Shown one piece after another: positions 32,401-42,258 of a DNA stretch of 64,000 bases. Below the pieces are notes generated by a model that was not told where the DNA came from, made no database searches, and saw nothing but the letters and a program-made list of their open reading frames with translations. Source of the stretch: Apostichopus japonicus. Taxonomy: Eukaryota > Echinodermata > Holothuroidea > Aspidochirotida > Stichopodidae. How positions within the stretch are numbered: the stretch's first letter is position 1; every line of letters begins with the position of its first letter. A program made the position numbers and the translations under genes. The DNA lies in assembly GCF_037975245.1 (NCBI RefSeq), contig NC_092568.1:12111501-12175500 (forward strand), in the 5' to 3' direction.

Positions 32401-35140
32401 GGTGTTGCTTTGTTCATTTGCTTTTTAGTAGTGCCCTTCTAATACCATATCCTTGTCTTATATATAGATGGAGTTTTATCGAGTGTAGTGACGTCATCAA
32501 GCCAATCGACCCGCACAGGTAATTATGAATCGATTATGCAAATGTACGTCAACGGTACTCTTTTCTCTTAAATAGGAGTTTGTATCTCTATTACATTAAA
32601 GGGTTCATCTAAAAAGCGAACAAAAAATTCTTATGCAATCCTGCAGTGTTTCGTTGTATATTTTCGGGTGGGGGGGCAAAGCCTTCCTAGGGGAGGGGCA
32701 GGCAGAACCTTTCTAAAGGCCAAGTCCTGACAATTTAAATATCGTATAAATATCTCACGATGATTCCTTCCTTTGTTCTCAATTATAGCCCGATTGAAGA
32801 CAAATAAATTTATTTTGTATTTTCTTGTTTATAGATGATACTTACTACAGCCACAGTTTGTCGGAAACGACTACGAATGGTAATAATTTACTCATCTCAA
32901 TTGAGCGATATGTGTATAGCGATGCTTAGCCATTCATAACATATTATCAATATTACACAAAACAATAATTGTAACAAATTTCGACAGACACATTACGAAG
33001 AATGAATTTTCTTAGACTTTCGATCGAAATATTAAAATTCCCTACGAAGTATGTTATCGAGCGTCGAGATATAAGAATTATATGAAAATTATATACAATC
33101 ATACTTGGAAGTATTTTCTTACATTTATCGATGAAAAGTTATACGCATGCGTCTTTATATTCGCCGTTTGATTGAATATTAATGGCGCAACTTGGGGTAA
33201 AAATTTGAAATTGTTTATTTTTCTTACAGATGGAAGTTACGAATACCAGGCTGAAGAGATAGACCTACGACAATCAGGTTTGTTTATTTGCTTCAAAAGA
33301 TTCCATTTATTTAAAATAAGTAAGTTATTCTGTACCAAAGGTTTAACTATTGACTGGACCCTGACAAGAATATTTAACACACGTTTGACATGGCTATTTC
33401 TTGAGCTACATCAGCAGACGTGCACAGGATTTCAAAGTTGGGGTGGGGAGGGGGGGGGGTTAATTGCTTAATTTGCCCAGACTGATTTACGTAGAGAGGC
33501 GGATCAATGGCTCCTAAAGGAAGGGATGTGGCCATGTGATCTTTGAAGCCGACTCCCGAATAAGTATTAAATGTTCAGACATCAAAATAATTGATGGATT
33601 CTGAGGTATATTTAGACTATAAATTATATCTATAATTTCGATCACACGCAAGTTTTGTGCTATAGAGTACATTTGAATCTCTGAGTGAGTCTGAAAAGCG
33701 GCCCGTTCACCCCATACCCTCGGTTCTACACCTCAGGACGCCAGCCGGCTCAGAGGAGTGGTGTTACTCTTTTCCGACAGAATATCCCCGTACTGTGGCT
33801 TTCTCCCACTGACTATAGAGGAAGGGGCCGTCCCACCCCCCCCCCCGGGCATGCCACTGAGTTATATACTATTTTCTTTATCTATAAAATATTTTGTAGT
33901 AAAGTAAAGCAATAACGTCAGAACAAGGTTTCTTAAACGAATATAGATTTTAACTAGTCATATTGAACTTTCACCTTTCTGAGATTACATTTTAACAGCC
34001 ACTTTTATTATGACATTGACCATCCTCTTATTTACCAACAGACGGTTTTTTCTTCATCAAACAAACCTACCCAGCAGGGAAAGGAGACGACGTGTTCACT
34101 AATGGTATGATACATGTTTACATTATCAATATACATTATTAAATAATTAAATTGAGTAAATATCAATTTAGTGACATTTTTTATCGCTGAATGGAATACA
34201 TCACACGTTTATAATACTGTGTGGTTTATGTAAGAGTGCATTTTATAGAACATGTATATATAGTGCAATGTTAGTAAATTTTCGCTAGGATTGAAATCTC
34301 AGGCCCTCCTACTTTTACACATTCTCTTACAAAGGCTCTTTAGTGGATAACCTTTTTTCGAATTTTTCCCCCGTTTTTTTTCTTTCGTCACTTTTCGTCA
34401 ATTGCAAAGGCAGCTTTGTTATGAGGGACGCGTCCCTAATGCGGACCTAAACTGTAAATACTTCTTTATTTTACATTCTATACAATTACCAATAACATCA
34501 GAAACAATGTCTCTTAAACGAATAATGATTTTAACTAGTCATATCGACCTTTGTTGACCTTTCTGAGATAAAATTTTCAAAGCCACTTTTATATTGACAT
34601 TGACCATCCTCTTATTTACCAACAGACGGTTTTTTCTTCATCAAACAAACCTACCCAGCAGGGAAAGGAGACGACGTGTTCACTAATGGTATGATACATA
34701 TTTACATTATCAATATACATTATTAGATAATTAAAATGAGTAAATATCAATTTAGAGACATTTCATCACTGAATGGAATACATCACACGTTTGCAATACT
34801 GTGCGGTATACGTAAGTTTACATTTTATAGAACATGTATATAAACTGTATACTTCTCGCTGCAATGTTAGTGGATTTTCGCTAGGATCGAAACGTCGGGG
34901 CCTTTTACTTTGAAACATTTTCTTACACAGGTTCTTTAGTGGATAAGCAGTTTGCTAACAGTTTTTTTTTGCTTTCGTCACTTTTCGTCAATTGCAAAGG
35001 CAGCTTTCCAAACTGGTATAATTAATAACCCGAACTATTCATGGACCGTATAGTTACACGAACTTCTTCGGCCACATTTTTGTTGAGGTGTCATTCTTCT
35101 TTTCATAACAGATAATCGTCACCTTTACCTGCAGTACTGA
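26259..35140 (+). CDS. Mini-exon gene copy 1, 24 exons, 450 aa, unknown function
   Basis: I do not recognise the family. 24 exons join in one frame (1353 nt with stop); coordinates are given exon by exon below. All 22 internal exons are multiples of three and phase 1 on both sides: the split codon is G|NN (A|GC before m5), so most exons open with Asp, Gly, Ala, Val or Glu. The N-terminus has a hydrophobic run (MFFTFSLASYY) that could be a signal or anchor. m2-m8 encode unique sequence; m9-m22 encode 13-21 residue T/S/Q-rich modules, many starting Asp-Gly. The start chosen is the upstream ATG, conserved in all copies; a second in-frame ATG lies 19 codons later (26316). Secretion, adhesion or structural roles are guesses. 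Confidence 0.85.
26990..27040 (+). CDS. Copy 1 exon m2
   Basis: 51 nt, identical at nucleotide level in all three copies. Encodes AQYILPEGCYGYRPPFQ. Acceptor ttatccccag, donor gtaagg. Confidence 0.88.
27471..27548 (+). CDS. Copy 1 exon m3
   Basis: 78 nt, the largest internal exon. Begins DLTRKPFTREFPVTEENVS and ends ALLCFTS (SLLCFPS in copies 2 and 3). Acceptor atctacatag, donor gtattt. Confidence 0.87.
27844..27879 (+). CDS. Copy 1 exon m4 (36-nt micro-exon)
   Basis: Only 36 nt. EHPLRMREDLFN here, EQTLRMREDLFN in copies 2 and 3. Acceptor is a T tract ending tag; donor A|gtaagt, the one junction where the split codon starts with A. Confidence 0.85.
28069..28137 (+). CDS. Copy 1 exon m5
   Basis: 69 nt. 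Encodes SYLDLTMQDQLRLYPDFMLA then KLE. Acceptor actcccattcag, donor gtgagt. A diverged orphan copy of this exon sits in the spacer before copy 2 (42259) and copy 3 (58387). Confidence 0.88.
28293..28346 (+). CDS. Copy 1 exon m6 (NAGNAG acceptor)
   Basis: 54 nt. AERLIQGLPSCVPLDHKN. The acceptor is ctgcagcag in all copies, so use of the second AG would remove one Ala while keeping frame. Identical in copy 2; Val to Asp in copy 3. Confidence 0.88.
28495..28554 (+). CDS. Copy 1 exon m7
   Basis: 60 nt. Encodes DPERMLLIPSGYFGIINLPR. Acceptor tcctttag, donor gtgagt. Identical in copy 2; copy 3 has Ile to Thr and Arg to Gln. Confidence 0.88.
28757..29110 (+). repeat. 27-bp minisatellite in copy 1 intron 7, about 13 units
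   Basis: Unit atggttacttacattcgtga plus tctgtat. The period is a multiple of three, so it reads as a nine-residue repeat (MVTYIRDLY) in one open frame of 216 codons at 28582-29232. Lies between m7 and m8. Confidence 0.95.
29360..29428 (+). CDS. Copy 1 exon m8
   Basis: 69 nt. VEQYTTPAAFEFHQQDDTTS then TWS. Copies 2 and 3 have Lys in place of the second Phe (TTT versus AAG, all three bases). Acceptor attttgtag, donor gtaaga. Confidence 0.88.
29624..29671 (+). CDS. Copy 1 exon m9
   Basis: 48 nt. DIQGQHTQQTTTTRCE, first of the T/Q-rich modules. The Cys is kept in copy 2 and is Tyr in copy 3. Confidence 0.87.
29862..29906 (+). CDS. Copy 1 exon m10
   Basis: 45 nt. GYTLTYYQYIFKSST. Alternating aromatic and polar residues suggest a beta strand. 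Donor gtgagt. Confidence 0.87.
30107..30145 (+). CDS. Copy 1 exon m11
   Basis: 39 nt. GPDQIHNTEETLT. Acceptor cttttcag, donor gtgaga. Confidence 0.87.
30261..30308 (+). CDS. Copy 1 exon m12
   Basis: 48 nt. DPTGTKTATKYMYYWT. Acceptor tttctttcag, donor gtaagt. Confidence 0.87.
30595..30648 (+). CDS. Copy 1 exon m13
   Basis: 54 nt. DGVSSYQLKANKITNQTK. Acceptor tctctgacag; the donor gttttt is weak (gtttgt in copy 2), so inclusion may be partial. Confidence 0.83.
30810..30860 (+). CDS. Copy 1 exon m14
   Basis: 51 nt. DGQTITHTQDIQQCDYS. Cys is Ser in copy 2. Acceptor tgtttacag, donor gtgagt. Confidence 0.87.
31152..31205 (+). CDS. Copy 1 exon m15
   Basis: 54 nt. VFGIGKEELSHITDNTVV. The only difference from copy 2 is synonymous. 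Acceptor gttcacag, donor gtaagt. Confidence 0.87.
31407..31460 (+). CDS. Copy 1 exon m16
   Basis: 54 nt. AGKQTTINKQFSLQTSVS. Acceptor cttattttag, donor gtgagt. Confidence 0.87.
31780..31833 (+). CDS. Copy 1 exon m17
   Basis: 54 nt. DGISCQTQTQSGSEETVS. Acceptor tatcctcag, donor gtatga. Confidence 0.86.
32124..32171 (+). CDS. Copy 1 exon m18
   Basis: 48 nt. DDDVTTTVHQDQRIST. Contains a TGACGTCA octamer at 32128-32135. Three adjacent replacement changes against copy 2 (V to E, H to Y, Q to H). Confidence 0.87.
32468..32518 (+). CDS. Copy 1 exon m19
   Basis: 51 nt. DGVLSSVVTSSSQSTRT. Contains TGACGTCA at 32489-32496. Acceptor tatatatag, donor gtaatt. Confidence 0.86.
32835..32879 (+). CDS. Copy 1 exon m20 (absent from copy 2)
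   Basis: 45 nt. DDTYYSHSLSETTTN. Acceptor gtttatag, donor gtaata. In copy 2 a deletion of about 130 bp (junction near 51136) removes this exon entirely while the flanks align. Confidence 0.8.
33230..33277 (+). CDS. Copy 1 exon m21
   Basis: 48 nt. DGSYEYQAEEIDLRQS (VGSYEY... in copy 2). Acceptor ttcttacag, donor gtttgt. Confidence 0.86.
34042..34104 (+). CDS. Copy 1 exon m22a
   Basis: 63 nt. DGFFFIKQTYPAGKGDDVFT plus N. Identical to m22b 584 bp downstream. Acceptor accaacag, donor gtatga. Confidence 0.85.
34290..34360 (+). mobile_element. Fold-back family fragment (right arm and shoulder)
   Basis: cgctaggattgaaatctcag then ttacacattctcttacaaag and ctctttagtggataa match the right end of the element at 15696-15808. 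Further fragments lie at 34871-34962 and 52465-52556. Confidence 0.7.
34626..34688 (+). CDS. Copy 1 exon m22b (duplicate of m22a)
   Basis: 63 nt, same sequence as m22a with the same splice sites, on a locally duplicated segment of about 584 bp. Could be used in addition to m22a or as an alternative; both keep frame. Copy 2 has a single m22 whose downstream flank resembles m22b. Confidence 0.82.
35112..35140 (+). CDS. Copy 1 last coding exon
   Basis: 29 nt coding to TGA (35138-35140). DNRHLYLQY. Acceptor tttcataacag. Copy 2 reads DDRHLYLQC. It shares the phase-1 acceptor of all other exons. Confidence 0.8.
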
Positions 35141-36339
35141 TGACTTTTACCCCTGGGGTAGGGGTGGGGTGAGACTCGGGTACGTGAAGGGTCGGGTGGT
35201 GTTGAAGAACGGTAAAAAGTCTCATATCCACCGGTTGGATGTCGAGGAAGCTTGATCTGTGTCCATCCATACTACATCAGATCACTGGCCGGATGTGATA
35301 CCTTGGTAACCATGACGTCATCAACTTCCTATCACTCATATTGATATATTCAGTTATGCTTTTTTTCTCGATGTGTTTGTTTCGTTGTAATCGTCAAATA
35401 TATCGTTTGTATCCGTAACTCGTTCCTTTCGTTTCTTTCTATTACGTTGTGGGTTTTATGACAAAGGGTGGAATCTAGGCATATAAAACACACATATGTA
35501 CAATCACAAGAAATCTTCCCTGTGTGAATACCACAACATTCTCTCATAACATTCATTGAATGACTATACTTTATTTTGTGTTCAAGTTTAAAAAGAACTA
35601 CACAAGCTGTTGTGTTATTTCAATTTCATGTTGTTATTTTACATCGCAAGAATTGAATTAAATTTTGAGGATTTCCCTGGACTTTTGCGTTACCAAGTGG
35701 ATGATGACTGCATGGCACCTCTCTACCCATACACCTCCCTCTCCATCTCCTTCTGGCCCGATCCCTCCTCCCCGCTCCATCTAAAAAAAATATTAAACAG
35801 AAATCAATTTAACAAAGTGTTACAGGCAAAATTCAACAACATATTAAAGACGAAATAAAAAACCACAGCTCATTACCGCACAATAAAGCATCGGTTCTTT
35901 TCAGTTTATTCACACGTTAGATAAGTAAGGGATAAGGAAATAACGGGGTAGGGGGGGGGGCAGTGGTTTCCTTCAGACTCGTTAGGTAAACTATTGCAAA
36001 CGATAAAATAAAATAAACATTTCACATTTCGGGTCACAGCCTTACTGTTATTACTTTTATTACAAGTATACGCTAGCGAAGTGCAGACTGATATACACAG
36101 TATTGTCCATTAGTTCGGGAGCCCAATTAGCATTGACAATTCACTTATACATATTTAATAGTCTTTATTATTATATTAAAAAAGGTCTGATAACCTTTCC
36201 AGTCCAGTTTCACCAAGGATACCTTGCAGTTTATAAATCTAAATTGCTTATAGTAGTTTATACGTAAGAAACACGTCACTGTGGTCACTCCGTAGCGTTA
36301 TTATTCAGTTACTCGTATGGCGGGCCATCAGTCTCAAGT

Positions 36340-36850
36340 CATGGGGAATCGACTTATACCGATTTACATCGACAGATACCAATTTCCTCCGACTTATACC
36401 AGTTTCCAGCAGCTTAAATTGACTTATACCGATTTAAATCGACATATACCAGTTTAATTCGACATATCATTGATTTAAATCGACATATACCAAATTAAAT
36501 CGACATATACAAATTTAAATCGACATATACTAGTTTAAATCGATGATATGTCAAATTAAATCGGTATATGTCATTTTTAATGGACATATACCAATTTAAT
36601 TAGACTTATACCAGATTTAAATTGATATATACCGATTTAAATCGACATATACCAATTTAAATCGATGATGTGTAAAATAAATCGGTACCGGTAGATGTCA
36701 ATTTAAAAAAAAAAAAACATCTACCAGTTTAAATTGATGATATGTCGAATTAAATCGGTAGAAGTCAATTTCATTGGACTTACACCAGTTTCTAGCAATT
36801 CAAAGTGACATATACCTATTTAAATCGACATATCATCGATTAAGCTCATC
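36340..36850. repeat. AT-rich degenerate repeat with both orientations
   Basis: About 20-25 bp units such as aatcgacatataccaattta occur many times, interspersed with inverted forms such as taaatcggtatatgtca. The array can fold extensively. Only in unit 1. Confidence 0.85.
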
Positions 36851-37020
36851 CTAGCTAACCGAAAAACAAGGTGGGAGTGAAAATCCCCAAGGGATTCGCT
36901 TTTTTTTCTTTTTCTTTTTTGGCAGGGGGGGAGGTATGTCACTGCGTTGCCATATTTCGTCACATCAGTCCTCGCTTTGCTACCGCCTTTTTTTACTCTC
37001 TTGTTCTCACGTTATTTTCT

Positions 37021-37215
37021 TGATGATAAGATATATTTGTGCCAAACTGTATGAAGTGAGCGTGACGCATTTGCAAGTTACCCAATGGTAATACCAGTTC
37101 CTAATACAGGACGGTAACATGGTTACTCAATTTACCTAGCTACGTTTATACCTTTCATGCTTAAACCTGATATTTGTCATGTCACGCCTATTTCAATGAC
37201 ACAACATCTTTTGTT
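37021..37215 (+). repeat. Diverged extra copy of a spacer segment
   Basis: gataagatatatttg...gagcgtgac...tacctttcatgcttaaacctg...caacatcttttg also occurs at 38081-38285 and, in unit 2, at 54173-54372. Function unknown. Confidence 0.75.
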
Positions 37216-39483
37216 TTTTCTCCTCAATATGGGTTATATACTTATAGTATATATCTTACACTTCTTATGATTTAATTCAGCTGTGTCAACTGATAGGCTA
37301 CTGATTTGCTACATTCCACTACAAGAGAATATACAAAACACAAATAAATGGGAACAAACATAAAAGAAAGTAAATTTGAATCAATGGTAAATAATATATA
37401 TTTTTTTACTTGACTTACAATTTCGCATATAGCCACTCATCGATCTTGTAGACAGAATTATATCCTCTCACTCATACGCAAAATGGGAGCAGGGGCATCC
37501 ATCAGGCAAGCAGGGAGAATCCCCTGCTAGGGAGAATCCCCTGCTAGTGAGGAGGGAAACTTCGCCTGACCTCTGCCAATCGTAGTTCATGTGATTGAAA
37601 GATTGAAAACAGGTGTGCCAAGGTTGTATCATTCCCTTTTCTAATGTCTAATGTCGTTAGTTTTAAATCCATAGAAAGGATATAGCAGCATATAGCTCTG
37701 TTATGATTGTATAAAGTGTATTTTTTCAGAGGGAATTTCTTATAAGAATGCTTTCCCTTTAAGCTTTCCTTCCATTTCATGGCGGTTGGTTCTTGGGATC
37801 AACGTAATCTCTAATCCCCCAACATGACTTGAAACGGAATACAACGAATGTGTCTATAGTTCACATGTTCTCATTGGTTCTTACTTCCTTTTGACACTTA
37901 CAACACTTACAATACTTTGTTACATGATGTTCTTTTTTTTTCAAGATTATTTTTCTTGCATGAATAAATTTGGGTCAGGTGATGAAGTTAAAGTTAGTTA
38001 GGGGGGGGGGGGGTAGGGGGTCTCCGTTGGCCCATAGTCTAATTAAATATAATGGTCCCACCCAATTTTGCATGTTTTTGATGATAAGATATATTTGCCT
38101 CAAACCGTATGAATTGAGCGTGACACATTTGCTTGTTACTCATTGGCAATATCAGATCCTAATACAAGACGATACCATGGTTACGTACATAAGGTTACCC
38201 AATATACCTAGTTACGGTTATACCTTTCATGCTTAAACCTGATTTTTGTCATGTTACGCCTATTTCAATGATACAACATCTTTTGTTAAACACAGTAAAA
38301 CAGAGTTCTGGATGAAAGACGTCAATTATTCCAAGCCCACACTCTATGAAAGGTGACGCAAATACCTCTTTTCAAATCGATAGGAGGAGGAAACTTAATT
38401 TTCATTCCGTTCGTTTATTTCTTTGTTATAGAGATCTGATCTGAGATACAATTTTCATGCTTCAGTAACGTATCGGCAAATGAAATGAGAAGGAGGGGCG
38501 GCGGTGAGGGTAGAGTAGCTACGATCTGAAAGGGTTGCTATTGCCTCCTATAACTTATGCTTTATAGAGATTTAAGCTGCTGATAGAGTCGACCATGTCA
38601 GAGTGTTGACTTGTATTGTACATATAAGAAGCTGTAAAAACAGCCAAACCCCGTTCTCGTCACCGTCCCTTCCTCATAACCATTCAGTCTTTCAAAATGC
38701 AACAATTGTAAACAACGTTGGCTGATAATAGATCAAAATGTGATATTTATAAAGATGGTTCTAATATTTTGTATTAAACTAAATAAACACTTCGTATGTG
38801 GCGGGGGGGGGGGTGCTATACACGCAAATACCGCAGTTTCAGAGGATTAATAAACACATCTAGTCACTTGCGGACTAAACAAAGTCTTGTAAGTTGACGA
38901 ATTCCCGATCCCCGTGTTTCCCAAATCTACTTGCATAAACTCGAATTACTGTGCTATTTCCAGACATTCAGATCCCTAAATAAGATTAGTCACATGTAGT
39001 TAACGTGTTTGACTTAATAAGTATTGTCCCTTCCTCATTCAAGAAGGTCTTGAAATGTGAATAGGTATTGTTTGTTGAAATTTTAGGCTTAATCCAAGTT
39101 CATGATCGTCTGCATAAAATATAGTTGTAAAGGGAGACAACTTACAGCAAGAACTATCTTGCGAGCATAATCTTAAGCAACCTTTTGTGAATAAGAAGAT
39201 TTCACGGAATCCGTTTTTCTTTTACTGCTTGCTTCGAAGTCATCGGTATATCGGGCATAAGCCTATTGTACATTTAAGTCTTGAAAGGAAGCGACATTCA
39301 TGCTGCAATGTAAACAAAAACACTGGAGCGTGAGCTTCTTGTTAATAAAGATATTCAGATCCGTTGTTCTAATGAGAGTAAAACAGGATGAATAGAGATT
39401 TCGTTGAAGGCAGTGTCGTTCACTGTTACCAATAGATTGTATCCAACCAACAACACCAATTTAAGCTCGTTGAAAGTTAACTC

Positions 39484-39555
39484 GTCAAATGGTTCAGTGG
39501 GTAGAGCAGTGGACTGGTAACCTGATGAACTGAGTTCGGCTCCATCGATGGTTGG
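39484..39555 (+). mobile_element. tRNA-Thr(GGT)-derived SINE head
   Basis: A box tggttcagtgggtagagc (39490-39507), anticodon loop CTGGTAA (GGT), B-box-like gagttcggctcc (39532-39543). The unit 2 copy at 55622-55693 has gagttcgactcc. The stems pair poorly, so SINE or pseudogene rather than a functional tRNA. Confidence 0.6.
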
Positions 39556-39639
39556 TTATACACGTTAAAAATTTCTTTTTCTATTTCAGTAGTCGACGCT
39601 GAAGTCTTGATATATTAATTCAACCATATAAATTACTAG

Positions 39640-39965
39640 CTGATGTGGTGGCCGATGCTGTTAAGAGGGTGACGAAAGACTCATTCCTCGTCGGTCGTGT
39701 AAATCGTGGCTAGGGTTCAAGACAGGCCTCTGGCGATAATACCTCAGGCTGTGGCATGGTGCTTTTTTGTGGCCTAGGATCCCGTACCATGTCTCCCTTG
39801 TTGTCGCAAAAGAACCCGGGAGGATGCGCAGAAGGTCGGTCAAATCGACCAGAAGCGTACTAGGTGGCGTGCGTGAATCCTTGCCTTTGGCCAGAGGTGG
39901 TGACATCTCTGCGACCGGCATGCTTGCAGCCACCGTCCACTGAATACGTGGCCCGATGAGGCGCT
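39640..39965. other. GC-richer spacer block with an open frame on both unit copies
   Basis: Noticeably richer in GC than its surroundings. A 90-codon minus-strand ORF (39661-39933) is residue-for-residue identical to the one at 55799-56071. No recognised domain (Pro/Ser/Thr-rich). Could be a transposon remnant; I do not call it a gene. Confidence 0.45.
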
Positions 39966-42258
39966 ATTCTCCTAAAAGTGAATCTACGGATGCCTTTAAG
40001 CGCCATATAATTATTTTATATTAAAAAACACCCTGTTTCAAACTAGCGCCATCGAATTCCTTAAAAGCCGTTTTTTTTTTCTTGTCACTCTGAAGGTGGA
40101 ATGTATTTTATTGTAATGGGTTATTTTTGGTAAGCCAAGCAAAACATTCAAACAGTCATGCGGTTCACAGGGGTTTGCAGAAACTTAATTAAACTCATTG
40201 TTTGACATAAATGTGTTGGTAAAGATTTACACAACCTACACCAAAACAAGCATTATATTCGTTGCAATACTAGAGACATACAAGCCGGCAAGGCCATGAG
40301 ACCAAATATTTAATATATATAGAATTCAATCTATATCACTTTTGCAAGAAAATCAAAGTATACCAGTTTCAATATGGTCCCATTATAAGCAACAGTGTTG
40401 TAGCAAATTCTCATACCGGATAGTAGGTAGTTTCGGAACCTGAGTGATTCTTAAGAACTTTGTTTGAGATTCACACAAAACAAATACCCCGTATTGTGTT
40501 TTGATAACTTCAGCAACAAAATTAACTTTGATATGCCGTGGAACGTTAAAAACCACTGCTCTCGGTCTAGCTAGGGTCGTATAGCACATTTACTTATTTT
40601 TTTGTTTGTTCTTTTGAATGACCCTTTAAACAGTTGAGTTTAGTTAAAGTGACTGGACCATTTAATTAGTTAATTACACAGCCCATCAGACTAGTTCCTC
40701 CGTCGGTTGCACTACACAACTCAATGGGAGAAATTAAGATGATATGGTTTCAAATGACATGTTTATAATGTATTACTAATTTGTTAAGGACAAATGATGT
40801 CGAATGCCATCCAAGGGTGCTCTGTTGCTTATATGAAGTTTAACGAACATATTCTGGCTGACCTAAAAAACAACGGATTAACATTAACTATAAGAACTGC
40901 AGTGAGGAGCCGACGTCACCATCAAGTATTTAGCCTAAACGAATATTCAAGAAATTAAGTATATTTAACGATACATATCTTGAAAAATAATGAAATAGCT
41001 ACAGAAACATTATTGGACTCAAAGTTGTCTGTTTTCTTTGTATTATAACATATCAAGACTCAAATTCTACCTTATTTATTATTTAATTATTTAAGTGAGT
41101 TATCGAGTTACAACAAAATGTAGTTGCCGATCATTCTCCCGTGATTGATTACCGGGGATGCTTTTTTAAGAAAAGTCACCCAGGAAAGAACCTGGGCAAG
41201 AAAACCAAACTACCGAACGTCTGATCTGCTCTCAACCCCAGTCCCCTTGCATCGAGACTGTGACTGTGTGATCATCGTCAGGTTTGTATACCATTCCCCT
41301 CGGAAGGGAACATATACTACACATGATCTTTGGGGATGTCTTCAACTCTTCGGTCTATCTGTTCGTTGTACACGTCTCAGGATAAAACTAGTTTGATCTC
41401 GGAAGAATGTTACCCGATTCCCTGTTTATTATTCTAATTGTTTTACAAGTCAATGGACTACATTCTGATGAACAATGAACAGATGAAGAAAACTGCCATT
41501 AATGGAATACCAAGTAGTCCCCGTTATGTCCAACACGTAACACACTAATGAACTTTATCGATGCTAATTGACGAACCACATCTTCCTTATTCAAAACAAG
41601 TTTATAACAATAGAGAGAGATTAATGCCATTCAAGTGGTGCAGTTTGATTTCATATTACTGAAACCTGTACGACAAGATGTTTACGCTATGTGAGCAGTC
41701 CAGAATTGAGCGTTTAGCGTTTTAACCAGCTTTCGGTTACACGTTTCTAGCATTCAATTAATTACTCTATAACGACGAAAAGACATAAAAGACATGACAT
41801 TATTATCCTCCTACTTGAGGTACGTATGTGAGGCGCATGTGAGGCGCTTTTGCATCCATTATTATTTGCAGTAAAATATATACGATTATATTAGAAATCC
41901 CTTTTATGGGTTCCAAATGAGAAAAATAGAAGACTATATATTCAATCCGTTGACAAATCGTTACTTGTTAGTGGATAGATCCAGTTATGTTTTTGTATGA
42001 CGTTTGTTTGGTAAAGGGACGCAAACTCGGTCACGATGTGGTTCCAAGCGGTACCATTATCTGGCAGCAGCACTAAATAACAGCACATAAATAAAGAGAT
42101 GACATTTATATAAGTCAAACTTTAATGTAAACAATAATATTATCAATTACCTTCTCTGTTCCTAATTAGATGCTATCTTGATGGATACTGAATATCCAAA
42201 CTTTTTACGTTCGTTACAAACCAAGAAAACATAAATAGTTTTCTTTTCCCATACTTAG

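Larger units (their letters stand above)
33950..34740 (+). repeat. Local tandem duplication carrying exon m22 (copy 1)
   Basis: The segment around 33950-34160 recurs at about 34520-34745 with the same order: aactagtcatat, tctgagat, ccatcctcttatttaccaac, exon, then tatcaatatacattatta. A fold-back-family right arm lies after each copy. Confidence 0.85.
35141..37400. other. Copy 1 3' UTR and spacer, first part
   Basis: Begins with presumed 3' UTR (TGACGTCA at 35313-35320; AATAAA at 35854-35859 and 35883-35888 as weak poly(A) candidates). The section from about 35900 to 37400 has no counterpart in unit 2 and includes the AT-rich repeat at 36340-36850. Confidence 0.5.
37401..42258. other. Unit 1 spacer, conserved part
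   Basis: Matches 53519-58386 in unit 2 with very few differences over long stretches (39000-39960 against 55120-56090 is nearly identical). No supported gene. Contains a tRNA-like SINE head at 39484-39555 and a GC-richer block at 39640-39965. Confidence 0.6.

Noticed and set aside
33172-33471. 99-codon ORF in copy 1
   Set aside because: It is exon m21 read through its flanking introns; only 33230-33277 is conserved with splice sites.
35610-35858. 82-codon ORF after the copy 1 stop
   Set aside because: Not kept open in the matching part of copy 2; probably 3' flank.
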